The notes under the pieces: model-generated
Seen by the model: only the letters and a program-made list of their open reading frames with translations
Databases searched by the model: none
Told to the model about the DNA's origin: nothing
Program-made: the position numbers and the translations under genes
Part shown: piece after piece, positions 1 through 6,676 of the stretch
Position numbering within the stretch: position 1 is the stretch's first letter
Layout of the letters: every line of letters starts with the position of its first letter
DNA from: Synergistales bacterium
GTDB taxonomy: Bacteria; Synergistota; Synergistia; Synergistales; Aminobacteriaceae
Assembly: GCA_026002715.1 (NCBI GenBank)
Contig: BOCC01000108.1
Span: 1 to 7,164 of the forward strand
Reading direction: 5' to 3'
Length of the DNA: 7,164 nucleotides

Positions 1-14
1 TCAACAACAGATCC

Positions 15-33
15 CGGCTGATAAATACAGCCG
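15..33. repeat. Small hairpin at left window edge
   Basis: CGGCTG (15-20) and CAGCCG (28-33) form a perfect 6-bp stem around a 7-nt AT-rich loop. GATC at 10-13 and 37-40 could add an outer stem. No T-tract follows on either strand, so terminator function is not supported. It may belong to a gene or repeat left of the window. Confidence 0.35.
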
Positions 34-60
34 ATTGATCTCACTTAAGTAATATGCCTC

Positions 61-92
61 AAGGTTCTGACTTGTCAAGGTACTGACTTCAT
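61..92. repeat. Imperfect 16-bp direct repeat
   Basis: AAGGTTCTGACTT (61-73) recurs as AAGGTACTGACTT (77-89), with one mismatch and a 16-bp period. It lies just left of the heptamer array in gene-free DNA. No function can be assigned. Confidence 0.5.
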
Positions 93-96
93 TAAC

Positions 97-127
97 TTTT
101 AGCTTTTAGCTTTTAGCTTTTAGCTTT
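97..127. repeat. Heptanucleotide tandem repeat (TTTTAGC)x4
   Basis: Four perfect copies of TTTTAGC run from 97 to 124, followed by a partial TTT. Perfect heptamer arrays of this kind change length by slipped-strand mispairing. No open reading frame or promoter that the array would obviously control is visible, so it reads as an intergenic microsatellite. Confidence 0.85.
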
Positions 128-165
128 GGTAATCTTGTTTTGTGCTACTGAAAGAATCATACAAG

Positions 166-187
166 GGGCGACCGCCCTCGGTCGCCC
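166..187. repeat. GC-rich palindromic unit, copy 1
   Basis: GGGCGACCG (166-174), loop CCCT, and CGGTCGCCC (179-187) form a perfect 9-bp stem with a 4-nt loop. The right arm is also the first GTCGCCC unit of the adjoining tandem array. The layout resembles REP-like or other short interspersed palindromes. There is no poly-T tail, so it is not a standard terminator. Confidence 0.8.
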
Positions 188-416
188 GTCTTTAATTTTT
201 GGTTCGCCCGTCTCTTTTTGTCGGTCGGCCCGTCTTTAATTCCCGATCGCCCGTCTTTAATTTTTGGTCACCCGCCTTTAATTTGTGGTCCGCCCATACC
301 CATAACGTTTGGCGTCCACCAAGAACCGGGCGACCGGGGGCGGTCGCCCCTACAATTCCCGGTTGGTCACCCGTCTTTAATTTGTCGTTCGCCCGTCTCT
401 TTTTGTCGGTCGCCCC
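181..416. repeat. Degenerate ~21-bp tandem repeat array with embedded palindrome
   Basis: Units of about 20-22 bp with the core GTCGCCCGTCTTTAATTTNNG begin near 181, 202, 224, 246, 267 and 288 (the last one diverged). After an interruption at about 312-365 that holds the second palindrome, units resume near 366, 388 and 409. The stretch 202-227 is repeated exactly at 387-412, so a larger palindrome-plus-array block seems to have been duplicated and then to have drifted. Units abut without unique spacers. Open frames exist on both strands because the unit lacks stops in some frames, but they have no ribosome binding site or recognisable product. I treat the whole stretch as non-coding repeat DNA. 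Confidence 0.75.
328..349. repeat. GC-rich palindromic unit, copy 2
   Basis: GGGCGACCG (328-336), loop GGGG, and CGGTCGCCC (341-349) have the same two 9-bp arms as the palindrome at 166-187, with a different loop. The CCTACA that follows is reminiscent of short interspersed palindromes ending in GGTCGCCCCTACA. That resemblance comes from memory and has not been searched. Confidence 0.8.
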
Positions 417-462
417 CACGAGAGGCGCGCAAATTTTGAGGCGTTCCTGAAGCAACCCTGTA

Positions 463-472
463 GTTATATTAT
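463..472. repeat. Target-site duplication, left copy
   Basis: GTTATATTAT here is repeated exactly at 598-607, directly flanking the 18-bp terminal inverted repeats of the element between them. This is the expected footprint of a transposition event that duplicated 10 bp of AT-rich target DNA. Confidence 0.8.
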
Positions 473-597
473 CAATGTCAACAACTTAAGGACGAGATGT
501 GATTTTCCATACCTGTTGTTTGCGTCATAAACTCTTCGCATATCAAAAATTGCCGTGGCGAAAAAATATGCAAAAAACGCTTAAGTTGTTGACATTG
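473..597. mobile_element. MITE-like element, 125 bp, possibly IS4/IS231-derived
   Basis: CAATGTCAACAACTTAAG (473-490) and its exact reverse complement (580-597) form perfect 18-bp terminal inverted repeats. They enclose an 89-bp AT-rich core with no credible reading frame. GTTATATTAT flanks both sides as a 10-bp direct repeat. Short length, no transposase, perfect ends and target duplication together define a non-autonomous element. The CAACTTAAG end and the 10-bp duplication fit the IS231 group of the IS4 family, whose ends I recall as similar (CA...CATCAACTTAAG) with 10-12-bp duplications. That family link is inference. Inside, GCATAT (538-543) and ATATGC (566-571) could form an internal stem. 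The exact ends and intact duplication suggest a recent insertion, one base past the dnaJ stop codon. Confidence 0.8.
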
Positions 598-607
598 GTT
601 ATATTAT
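598..607. repeat. Target-site duplication, right copy
   Basis: This is an exact copy of GTTATATTAT at 463-472. Only base 608 separates it from the dnaJ stop codon (TAG on the minus strand, 609-611). The insertion therefore spared the gene but replaced its native 3' untranslated DNA. Confidence 0.8.
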
Positions 608-608
608 T

Positions 609-1739
609 CTAAAACAATTTCTTCACCTTTTCGAACAAGCCCTCTTCTTTTGGCTCCACGGTGTCGCCCATTTCCTTGGCAAGGTTCTCGATAATTGTCC
701 TTTGCTTATCGGTCAGTTTGGTTGGGATATTGATCAAGACGTGAGCGTAAAGGTCGCCTCGGCCTCGCGCCCCGCGAAGACGCGGCATACCCTTGCCTTT
801 TACCTTCAAAACCCGCCCATGTTCAGTGCCGGCCGGGACGCCTACTTTTTCGCGCCCGTCTATCAGTGTCTCAATCTCTACCGCAGCGCCCAAAACGGCC
901 TGCGGATAGCTCAAAGTCAGATATGTATGCAAATCTCCGCCGTCACGCTCGAACTTCTCGTGACGTGCGACATCCAAAACCAAGAAGAGGTCTCCTTTTG
1001 GGCCGCCGTTTACGCCCAGTTCCCCTTCACCGGTGACGCGAAGGCGCGTACCGGTTTCGACGCCCGCCGGAATTTTAACCTCAACCTTATGGATTTTGCG
1101 AACCTTTCCCTGTCCGCCGCACGTCCCGCAGGGCTCCTCTATAACTTTGCCTGTCCCGCCGCACCGAGAGCATGTGTTTAGGCTGACGAACTGTCCAAAC
1201 GGCGTTCTGGTCATGCTCTCAACCTGTCCTCGCCCCCCGCATGTCTCGCAGACTTTTGGCTTTGTGCCGGGTTTGGCGCCGCTTCCCCCGCATGTCTCGC
1301 ATTTGTCCTGATTTGGAATTTCAAGGTTGCGCGTCGTGCCGTTCGCGGCCTCTATTAGCGTCACTCTAAGCGACATCTCGAGGTTGGCGCCTCCGCGCGG
1401 CGCGTTCGGGTCGGCTCTGCGCCCGAAGCCGCCGCCCATACCGCCCCCTCCGAAAACCTGTTCAAACAAATCTCCGAACAAGTCTCCGAATCCCCCGTTG
1501 AAGCCGCCGCCAAACGGGTTCGAGCCGTCCGCGCTTCCGAACTGGTCGTAGCGCGCGCGCTTCTCCGGGTCTCCTATGACGGAGTAGGCCGCGTTTATTT
1601 TCTTGAATTTTTCCTCCGCCCCAGCATCGCCCTGATGCGTGTCGGGGTGATATTGACGGACGAGTTGGCGATACGCCTTTTTTATATCGGCCTGCGAAGC
1701 GTCCCGTGGGACGCCGAGTATTTGATATAGATCTTCCAA
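609..1739 (-). CDS. dnaJ: Chaperone protein DnaJ (type I Hsp40)
   Basis: Cytoplasmic co-chaperone that delivers unfolded substrates to DnaK and stimulates its ATPase. With the start chosen here it has 376 residues, the normal family length. Domains in order: J domain at 1-70 with the essential HPD at 31-33; a Gly/Phe-rich linker at about 75-107; a zinc-binding region with four CxxCxGxG motifs at 147-154, 164-171, 190-197 and 204-211; then the C-terminal substrate-binding and dimerisation domains. All key residues are intact. The start is TTG (1737-1739), preceded by AGAGGTG (minus strand, 1747-1753) at 7-nt spacing, and it places the J domain at the N terminus. A second TTG 12 codons upstream (1773-1775) has no ribosome binding site and adds a non-homologous tail. 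No grpE or dnaK is adjacent, and no CIRCE operator is seen upstream. Confidence 0.97.
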   Translation of the reverse strand: MEDLYQILGVPRDASQADIKKAYRQLVRQYHPDTHQGDAGAEEKFKKINAAYSVIGDPEKRARYDQFGSADGSNPFGGGFNGGFGDLFGDLFEQVFGGGGMGGGFGRRADPNAPRGGANLEMSLRVTLIEAANGTTRNLEIPNQDKCETCGGSGAKPGTKPKVCETCGGRGQVESMTRTPFGQFVSLNTCSRCGGTGKVIEEPCGTCGGQGKVRKIHKVEVKIPAGVETGTRLRVTGEGELGVNGGPKGDLFLVLDVARHEKFERDGGDLHTYLTLSYPQAVLGAAVEIETLIDGREKVGVPAGTEHGRVLKVKGKGMPRLRGARGRGDLYAHVLINIPTKLTDKQRTIIENLAKEMGDTVEPKEEGLFEKVKKLF

Positions 1740-1746
1740 AAAACAA

Positions 1747-1753
1747 CACCTCT
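1747..1753 (-). promoter_or_regulatory. dnaJ ribosome binding site (decides TTG start)
   Basis: Minus-strand AGAGGTG lies 7 nt before the TTG at 1737-1739. It is the only good Shine-Dalgarno match near the gene start and favours this TTG over the one at 1773-1775. Confidence 0.7.
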
Positions 1754-1783
1754 GACTCCGAAAATAGGTTCCCAAAAACAGGG

Positions 1784-1815
1784 TTTTTAAGATTGCTCGA
1801 TTTTAAAATTGTTCG
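1784..1815. repeat. 16-bp tandem direct repeat in dnaJ leader
   Basis: On the minus strand CGAACAATTTTAAAAT is followed directly by CGAGCAATCTTAAAAA, a 13 of 16 match in perfect tandem. It sits 45-76 bp upstream of the TTG start and overlaps the best promoter candidate. It could be a regulator-binding site, but no known heat-shock operator is recognised. Confidence 0.5.
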
Positions 1816-1831
1816 ATCGAAAATCTGACAA
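1802..1831 (-). promoter_or_regulatory. Candidate dnaJ promoter (sigma70-like)
   Basis: Minus strand TTGTCA (1826-1831, 5 of 6 to the -35 consensus), an 18-bp spacer, then TTTAAA (1802-1807, 4 of 6 to the -10 consensus). It would give a leader of about 55 nt. It lies between the receptor terminator and dnaJ, where a promoter is needed, but the match is modest and the DNA is AT-rich. Confidence 0.3.
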
Positions 1832-1859
1832 CCGAGTAATAATACTATGATTTTTTGTC

Positions 1860-1893
1860 AAAAAATGCAACCTCCCCTTATCGGGTCGGTTGC
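1860..1893 (-). terminator. Rho-independent terminator of the first MCP gene
   Basis: Minus strand: GCAACC, GA, CCC, loop GATAA, GGG, GA, GGTTGC. This is a 6-bp stem plus a 3-bp stem across a symmetric internal loop. It is followed by A and six T residues (1860-1865). It starts about 45 nt past the receptor stop codon and so insulates dnaJ from receptor transcription. Confidence 0.75.
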
Positions 1894-1937
1894 GGTATAT
1901 AACGCTAAAGACGCCTCCTGCGCGTCAACCGCGAAGG

Positions 1938-4049
1938 CTATATCGTAAACTGAGAGAGAAGCTCCTTCAATTTTTCAGAACCCTGCGCGAGATTTTGGGA
2001 TTCGTTTTCGACGTGTTCGGACGTCGTGAGCGTTTCTTTGGCTGATACGCGTATATTCTCCACTACGCGCTGAACGTCGCCAATCGCGGCAATGGTCGAT
2101 TTGATACTCTCAGTCATCTCGCTGCTGTTCGCGGCCTGCTCTTCGGACGCCGCCGCCATTCCCTGTATGGCTCCGGCCACTTTATTTATTTCGTCCTGAG
2201 CTTGTCCAAGATTGCTTACAGCGCGTTTGGCGTCGTCCTGCACTTTGGCGAGGCCGTCGCGAAGTTCGCTGAACACCGACTGCGACGCTTCGGTTGCTTG
2301 CCCCAGAGACGTGACTAAAGTAGCCACTTGCTTCGCCGCGCTGTTAGATTCCTCCGCGAGCTTTCTCACCTCGTCCGCCACCACGGCAAAGCCGCGTCCG
2401 GCGTCGCCGGCGCGGGCCGCCTCTATCGCGGCGTTCAGCGCCAACAGGTTTGTCTGCGTCGCTATGCTCGATATCGACGATACGAAGCTGGAAATAGAAC
2501 TCACGGAAGTCGAGAGTTCTTTTATGTTGTCGTCGCAGACCAACGTATGCTCGCGCAGTCTGTCCATCTCGCTTACGACGTTTTCTACTTCCTTCACGGC
2601 GCTATCGCTCAGCGAACTCGTGCGGGAAGCGTTATCAGCCGCGCCCGTGGCCATCTCAGCCGCGCTTGAAGCGGCCGTCGCCACGTCTTGCGCTCCGGTG
2701 TTGGTAATCTCCAAGGATTTATTGTTCTGTTCAAGCAGCAACGAGACTTTTTCCACCGCTTCATTTACGGCGTTCGACTCCGCTACCGACTTGGCTGAGG
2801 TTGACGCTAAGAGTTCGGACGAGGCGGTGAAGTTGTCGGCCTCTCGCTCTAAGGTTTGCACCATTTCTCTGAGGACGCTTTGAAGTTTGTGTATGACTCT
2901 GGTCATTTCCCCGATCTCATCATTGCCTTTTCTGAGGTCTAAAGCGTCCGCAATTTCCCTGAGGTCCAATTCCCCAAATCGGGACAGCCGGTCGCACGTG
3001 ATATGAATCGGTTTTACGATGCGGCGCACCAAGAGCGTCACCACGACGCCAAGCACGAGAATGCAGACAAGCGCGCCGATTATGATGTGTCGCGTCAGTA
3101 ATTTAGCAGGCTCGTTGACTATGCTGGTGGGAATCGCTACCGTTAAAGACCACGGGGTTCCCGTATTGGCTAACTGCACGGCTTCGCGGAAGACAATGGC
3201 CGGGTCTCCTTCGAGGGTTCTGGACCCGGAGAACGAGGATCTACCGTTTTTTATATCGGACAGGATGGCGTCCGGTCTTGGAAAACCGAGTTCTCTGTAG
3301 TTCTTGCCCAAGAACTCTTTTCCAAAGCCGCTCACTATTGTTCCTCCGTTGGATACCAAAGCCGCGCTGGCGCCCTCCGATATATTTAGATTGGACACGG
3401 TCTTGTCCATTTCTTCCAAGGACGCGTCGATACAGGCCACTCCTATCGTCTTGCCATCCCTCCTGATAGGATAAGCGTACGTCGTTATGAGAATATTGTC
3501 AGCCGCCCTGCCTGTATAGGTGTACAAAAAAGGCTCGAGCACGCACTCCTTTCCGGCAAGCAACGGAATCTGATACCATTCGGAGGCCTTGATGGTCGCC
3601 TCGTCGATGCCCTCCGTAGAGCGAACGGCTTTCCCGTTATCCATGCCATATATGACGGCCATCCTTCCGACCTCGTTGAAGCCGTCCGCGTTTGCGTAAC
3701 GCGCGTCTTTGCCGTCGTAGGCGCCGGGTTCGAATACTATACAAACGCCGGTGAATTTAGGATTGTTTTCGAGGTAGGTTTTTGTTATGTTGACAAGATC
3801 ATTTCGCGCCGTGTCGTTTTTGTAATCCACCGCGGACACCGAGTCCGCCAGCGCCTTGACCGCCGTTATGCTGCTGATCATATCCCTGGCTATCACGTTT
3901 GCCGCCGCCGCCGAGTCGCTTTTTAGGATATTTCTCGCGACCTGCGTGGAAGAAGCCGATACTTGCCATATCACACCGAAAATCATAACGCCGAGAACTA
4001 CGACTGCCGCGCTTAAAACGCCTAACAGCATTTTAGCCTGTAACTTCAC
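1938..4049 (-). CDS. Methyl-accepting chemotaxis protein, dCache sensor (copy A)
   Basis: Inner-membrane chemoreceptor of 703 residues that would control CheA through CheW. Visible order: short cytoplasmic start; TM1 at about 7-29; extracytoplasmic double-Cache sensor at about 34-315 with WY at 158-159 and a membrane-distal Asp at 208; TM2 at about 321-341; HAMP at about 342-395; a long coiled-coil signalling domain with the conserved hairpin tip at about 529-568 ([17 protein letters not shown]); and a Glu/Gln-rich likely methylation site near 636-650. The amino-acid-type Cache motif (RxWYxxA) is not kept, since Ser replaces the Arg and Pro the Ala, so the ligand is unknown. No C-terminal CheR-tethering pentapeptide is present; the chain ends in FTI. 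The start is GTG (4047-4049) behind a run of six G. Its signalling half is almost identical in DNA to the next receptor gene upstream. Confidence 0.95.
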   Translation of the reverse strand: MKLQAKMLLGVLSAAVVVLGVMIFGVIWQVSASSTQVARNILKSDSAAAANVIARDMISSITAVKALADSVSAVDYKNDTARNDLVNITKTYLENNPKFTGVCIVFEPGAYDGKDARYANADGFNEVGRMAVIYGMDNGKAVRSTEGIDEATIKASEWYQIPLLAGKECVLEPFLYTYTGRAADNILITTYAYPIRRDGKTIGVACIDASLEEMDKTVSNLNISEGASAALVSNGGTIVSGFGKEFLGKNYRELGFPRPDAILSDIKNGRSSFSGSRTLEGDPAIVFREAVQLANTGTPWSLTVAIPTSIVNEPAKLLTRHIIIGALVCILVLGVVVTLLVRRIVKPIHITCDRLSRFGELDLREIADALDLRKGNDEIGEMTRVIHKLQSVLREMVQTLEREADNFTASSELLASTSAKSVAESNAVNEAVEKVSLLLEQNNKSLEITNTGAQDVATAASSAAEMATGAADNASRTSSLSDSAVKEVENVVSEMDRLREHTLVCDDNIKELSTSVSSISSFVSSISSIATQTNLLALNAAIEAARAGDAGRGFAVVADEVRKLAEESNSAAKQVATLVTSLGQATEASQSVFSELRDGLAKVQDDAKRAVSNLGQAQDEINKVAGAIQGMAAASEEQAANSSEMTESIKSTIAAIGDVQRVVENIRVSAKETLTTSEHVENESQNLAQGSEKLKELLSQFTI

Positions 4050-4245
4050 AATAAATCCCCCCGTAAATTTTATTTAACCCAAACTCCGCACCAGCTTTTC
4101 ATCTCTCGAACCTTGAAAATTCAATAACAAGCAGCAAAACCATGCTAAAAAGCAGCGGCATAAGTTCTCTTTAGGGTAAAGGGGAGGCCCATGCCATGAG
4201 AAGCATAACACAGCGAAATCCTTTCCTGCGCGTCAACCGCGAAGG
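4050..4245. other. Spacer between the two MCP genes
   Basis: This 196-bp gap contains shared duplication edges. The leftmost ~24 bp match the leader of the other receptor, and 4224-4245 match the DNA just past the stop codon of copy A (1916-1937). The ~150 bp between them are unique. No T-tailed hairpin and no convincing promoter is visible, so the two receptors could be co-transcribed, but this is not shown. Confidence 0.5.
4056..4062 (-). promoter_or_regulatory. Poly-G ribosome binding site of MCP copy A
   Basis: Minus strand reads ACGGGGGGATTTATTGTG: six G residues followed by A, about 6-7 nt before the GTG start. The paralogous gene has seven G at the same place. The block from the start codon back to the ATAAAATTTAC sequence is shared by both genes. 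Confidence 0.5.
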
Positions 4246-6363
4246 CTATATCGTAAACTGAGAGAGAAGCTCCTTCAATTTTTCAGAACCCTGCGCGAGA
4301 TTTTGAGATTCGTTTTCGACGTGTTCGGACGTCGTGAGCGTTTCTTTGGCTGATACGCGTATATTCTCCACTACGCGCTGAACGTCGCCAATCGCGGCAA
4401 TGGTCGATTTGATACTCTCAGTCATCTCGCTGCTGTTCGCGGCCTGCTCTTCGGACGCCGCCGCCATTCCCTGTATGGCTCCGGCCACTTTATTTATTTC
4501 GTCCTGAGCTTGTCCAAGATTGCTTACAGCGCGTTTGGCGTCGTCCTGCACTTTGGCGAGGCCGTCGCGAAGTTCGCTGAACACCGACTGCGACGCTTCG
4601 GTTGCTTGCCCCAGAGACGTGACCAAAGTAGCCACTTGCTTCGCCGCGCTGTTGGATTCCTCCGCGAGCTTTCTCACCTCGTCCGCCACCACGGCAAAGC
4701 CGCGTCCGGCGTCGCCGGCGCGGGCCGCCTCTATCGCGGCGTTCAGCGCCAACAGGTTTGTCTGCGTCGCTATGCTCGATATCGACGATACGAAGCTGGA
4801 AATGGAACCCACAGAGGTCGAGAGTTCTTTTATGTTGTCGTCGCAGACCAACGTATGCTCGCGCAGTCTGTCCATCTCGCTTACGACGTTTTCTACTTCC
4901 TTAACGGCGCTATCGCTCAGCGAACTCGTGCGGGAAGCGTTATCAGCCGCGCCCGTGGCCATCTCAGCTGCGCTTGAAGCGGCCGTCGCCACGTCTTGCG
5001 CTCCGGTGTTGGTAGTCTCCAAGGATTTATTGTTCTGTTCAAGCAGCAGGAACACTTTTTCCACCGCTTCATTCACAACATTTGAAGCCGCCACCGACTC
5101 GGCCGAGATTGACGACAGCAGTTCGGACGAGGCGGTGAAGTTATCGGTTTCACTTTCCAGCGTTTGCACCATTTCTCTGAGGACGCTTTGAAGTTTGTGT
5201 ATGACTCTGGTCATTTCCCCGATCTCATCATTGCCTTTTCTGAGGTCTAAAGCGTCCGCAATCTCACTGAGGTCCAATTCCCCAAATCGCGAGAGGCGGT
5301 CGCACGTGATATGAATCGGTTTTACGATGCGGCGCACCAAGAGCGTCACTACGACGCCAAGCACGAGAATACCGACAAGCGCGCCGATTATGATGTGTCG
5401 CGTGAGCAGTCTGGCGGGCATGTTGACAATACTGGCGGGTATCGATACCGACAGGGACCAAGGTGTTCCTGTGTTGGCTAACCGCACAGCTTCGCGGAAG
5501 ACAATGACGTCGTCTTTGGCGCCATGGATTTGGGACGTATAAAACGACGACTTGCCGTTTTTGATGTCAGAGAGAACAGTGTCTGTTTCAGAAAAACCGA
5601 GTTCTCTGTAGTTTTTGCCCAAGGACTCTTTCCCAAAGCCGCTCACTATTGTCCCTCCGTTGGACACCAAAGCCGCGCTAGCGCCCTCCGGTATGGTGAG
5701 ATTGGAGACAATCTTGTCCATTTCTTCCAAGGAAACGTCGATGCCGACCACTCCTATTGTTTTGCCGTCTCTCTTGACAGGAGCGCCGTATGTCGTCATA
5801 AGGATATTGTCGGCGGTTTTGCCGGTATAGCTGTACAAAAGAGGCTCGCTCACGCTCTCTTTTCCGGCCGTGAGCGGAATCTGATACCAGTCGGCGGTCT
5901 TTAGGGTTTCCTGTTTGAGGACGCTTGTAGAGCGTACCGCCTTTCCGTTCTCCCAACTGTATGTGACGATCATCCTTCCGTCGCCCCGCCGAAACTCATC
6001 CGTGTCCGCGTACCGGGCGTCTTCGCCGTCGTAGGCATTGGGTTCGCATATTATCCACACGGCGGCGAATTCGGGGTTGGCTTCGATATAGGTTTTCGCC
6101 ATATTGACGATATTGTATCGCGCCGAGTCGTCTTTGTAGTCCAACGCCGATACCAAGTCCGCCAGCGCCTTAACCGCCGTTATGTTGCTGATCATATCTT
6201 CAGTTATCGCGTTTGCCGCCGCGATCGAGTTGCTTTGCAGGACATCGCGCGCAAATCGCGTGGAAGAAGCGGATACCTGCCATATCACTCCGAAAATCAT
6301 AAGACCGAAAACCACCACCGCCGCGCCCAAAACACCCAATAGCATTTTAGCCTGTAACTTCAC
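4246..6363 (-). CDS. Methyl-accepting chemotaxis protein, dCache sensor (copy B)
   Basis: Paralogue of the receptor at 1938-4049, 705 residues, same architecture: TM1 at about 7-29, double-Cache sensor at about 34-317 (WY at 159-160, Asp at 209), TM2 at about 323-343, HAMP, and a coiled-coil signalling domain with an identical hairpin tip. By hand count the first 120 residues match copy A at about 72%. From the hairpin region to the C terminus the proteins are identical, and the last ~580 bp including 22 bp past the stop differ at only three positions. A second divergent patch covers the helix after HAMP (copy A residues about 400-450). As in copy A, the amino-acid Cache motif Arg is absent (Ala) and there is no CheR-tether pentapeptide. 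The start is GTG (6361-6363) with a seven-G ribosome binding site. The two receptors probably sense different ligands while feeding the same kinase array. Confidence 0.95.
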   Translation of the reverse strand: MKLQAKMLLGVLGAAVVVFGLMIFGVIWQVSASSTRFARDVLQSNSIAAANAITEDMISNITAVKALADLVSALDYKDDSARYNIVNMAKTYIEANPEFAAVWIICEPNAYDGEDARYADTDEFRRGDGRMIVTYSWENGKAVRSTSVLKQETLKTADWYQIPLTAGKESVSEPLLYSYTGKTADNILMTTYGAPVKRDGKTIGVVGIDVSLEEMDKIVSNLTIPEGASAALVSNGGTIVSGFGKESLGKNYRELGFSETDTVLSDIKNGKSSFYTSQIHGAKDDVIVFREAVRLANTGTPWSLSVSIPASIVNMPARLLTRHIIIGALVGILVLGVVVTLLVRRIVKPIHITCDRLSRFGELDLSEIADALDLRKGNDEIGEMTRVIHKLQSVLREMVQTLESETDNFTASSELLSSISAESVAASNVVNEAVEKVFLLLEQNNKSLETTNTGAQDVATAASSAAEMATGAADNASRTSSLSDSAVKEVENVVSEMDRLREHTLVCDDNIKELSTSVGSISSFVSSISSIATQTNLLALNAAIEAARAGDAGRGFAVVADEVRKLAEESNSAAKQVATLVTSLGQATEASQSVFSELRDGLAKVQDDAKRAVSNLGQAQDEINKVAGAIQGMAAASEEQAANSSEMTESIKSTIAAIGDVQRVVENIRVSAKETLTTSEHVENESQNLAQGSEKLKELLSQFTI

Positions 6364-6370
6364 AATAAAT

Positions 6371-6377
6371 CCCCCCC
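6371..6377 (-). promoter_or_regulatory. Poly-G ribosome binding site of MCP copy B
   Basis: Seven C on the plus strand, so GGGGGGG on the mRNA, about 7 nt before the GTG start. It is one base longer than the equivalent tract of the paralogue at 4057-4062. Confidence 0.5.
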
Positions 6378-6397
6378 GTAAATTTTATATAAATTAA

Positions 6398-6434
6398 AAA
6401 TCCCACCCCAATATGAAACGCAAGGGTGGGATTT
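6398..6434 (-). terminator. Strong hairpin upstream of MCP copy B (terminator or leader hairpin)
   Basis: AAATCCCACCC (6398-6408) and GGGTGGGATTT (6424-6434) form a perfect 11-bp stem with a 15-nt loop. Read on the minus strand it is followed by TTTTTAATTTATA, the layout of an intrinsic terminator. It ends about 35 nt before the receptor start. It either ends transcription arriving from the right, where only decayed mobile DNA remains, or lies in the receptor leader. Confidence 0.6.
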
Positions 6435-6436
6435 AA

Positions 6437-6676
6437 AAACAAATCAACAGTTTTATTTGCGTACATATTTTTGTCCGCTTCATTTATTAGATCGTTTATT
6501 TAGATCGTCAATACCAATGTCTTTTAGGTACCCGGCGGAAAATCCGGCCGTAAAGCTGATTAAATTAGTAAAACCCCGGCTCTGCCGGAGACTCCTAAAG
6601 TTTGATAATTTGCCGGAAAACGAAAATGATCCTTAGCCTGAGAACCGCTCAAAGTTTTCAGGAAAGGAGAATTTCC
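6437..6676. other. Intergenic region with short repeats and IS200-like left-end structures
   Basis: No credible gene lies here. TTTATTAGATCG (6483-6494) and TTTATTTAGATCG (6495-6507) form an imperfect tandem repeat. On the minus strand TTGACG (6506-6511) and TAATAA (6484-6489) with a 16-bp gap are a weak promoter candidate for the receptor at 4246-6363. The rightmost part, from the CCGGC-TCT-GCCGG hairpin (6576-6588) onward, probably belongs to the IS200-like relic. Confidence 0.4.
6576..6588. repeat. Probable IS200-type left-end hairpin
   Basis: CCGGC (6576-6580), loop TCT, GCCGG (6584-6588). IS200/IS605-family elements carry subterminal hairpins upstream of tnpA, and this one lies about 90 bp before the tnpA relic. 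The exact element boundary cannot be set. Confidence 0.45.

Noticed and set aside
1..8. TCAACAAC at the window edge as a second MITE end
   Set aside because: Only 8 bp match the terminal repeat and the following bases do not match the element interior, so chance is likely.
181..416. Possible CRISPR array
   Set aside because: The units are ~21 bp, abut each other without unique spacers, drift in sequence and have no cas genes nearby.
192..455. Minus-strand 87-codon frame with KLKTGD-like repeats (and overlapping plus-strand frames)
   Set aside because: The repeated peptide is just the translation of the non-coding tandem DNA units. There is no ribosome binding site, no family resemblance, and frames are open on both strands.
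702..1181. Plus-strand 159-codon frame opposite dnaJ
   Set aside because: It is antisense to a clearly coding, fully conserved DnaJ and its translation resembles no family.
2212..2883. Plus-strand 223-codon frame antisense to MCP copy A, repeated at 4520-5191 antisense to copy B
   Set aside because: Both are mirror frames of the receptor signalling domain. Their conservation follows from the near-identical receptor DNA and they lack start signals of their own.
4176..4200. Sigma54-like TGGCATG on the minus strand upstream of MCP copy A
   Set aside because: The -12 TTGC element is absent at the required spacing. No sigma28-type TAAA-N15-GCCGATAA match is present either.
4225..4245. Hairpin CGCG-GTTGA-CGCG just past both receptor stop codons as a terminator
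   Set aside because: The stem has only 4 bp and no T-tract follows. The conserved copy is simply part of the duplicated block.
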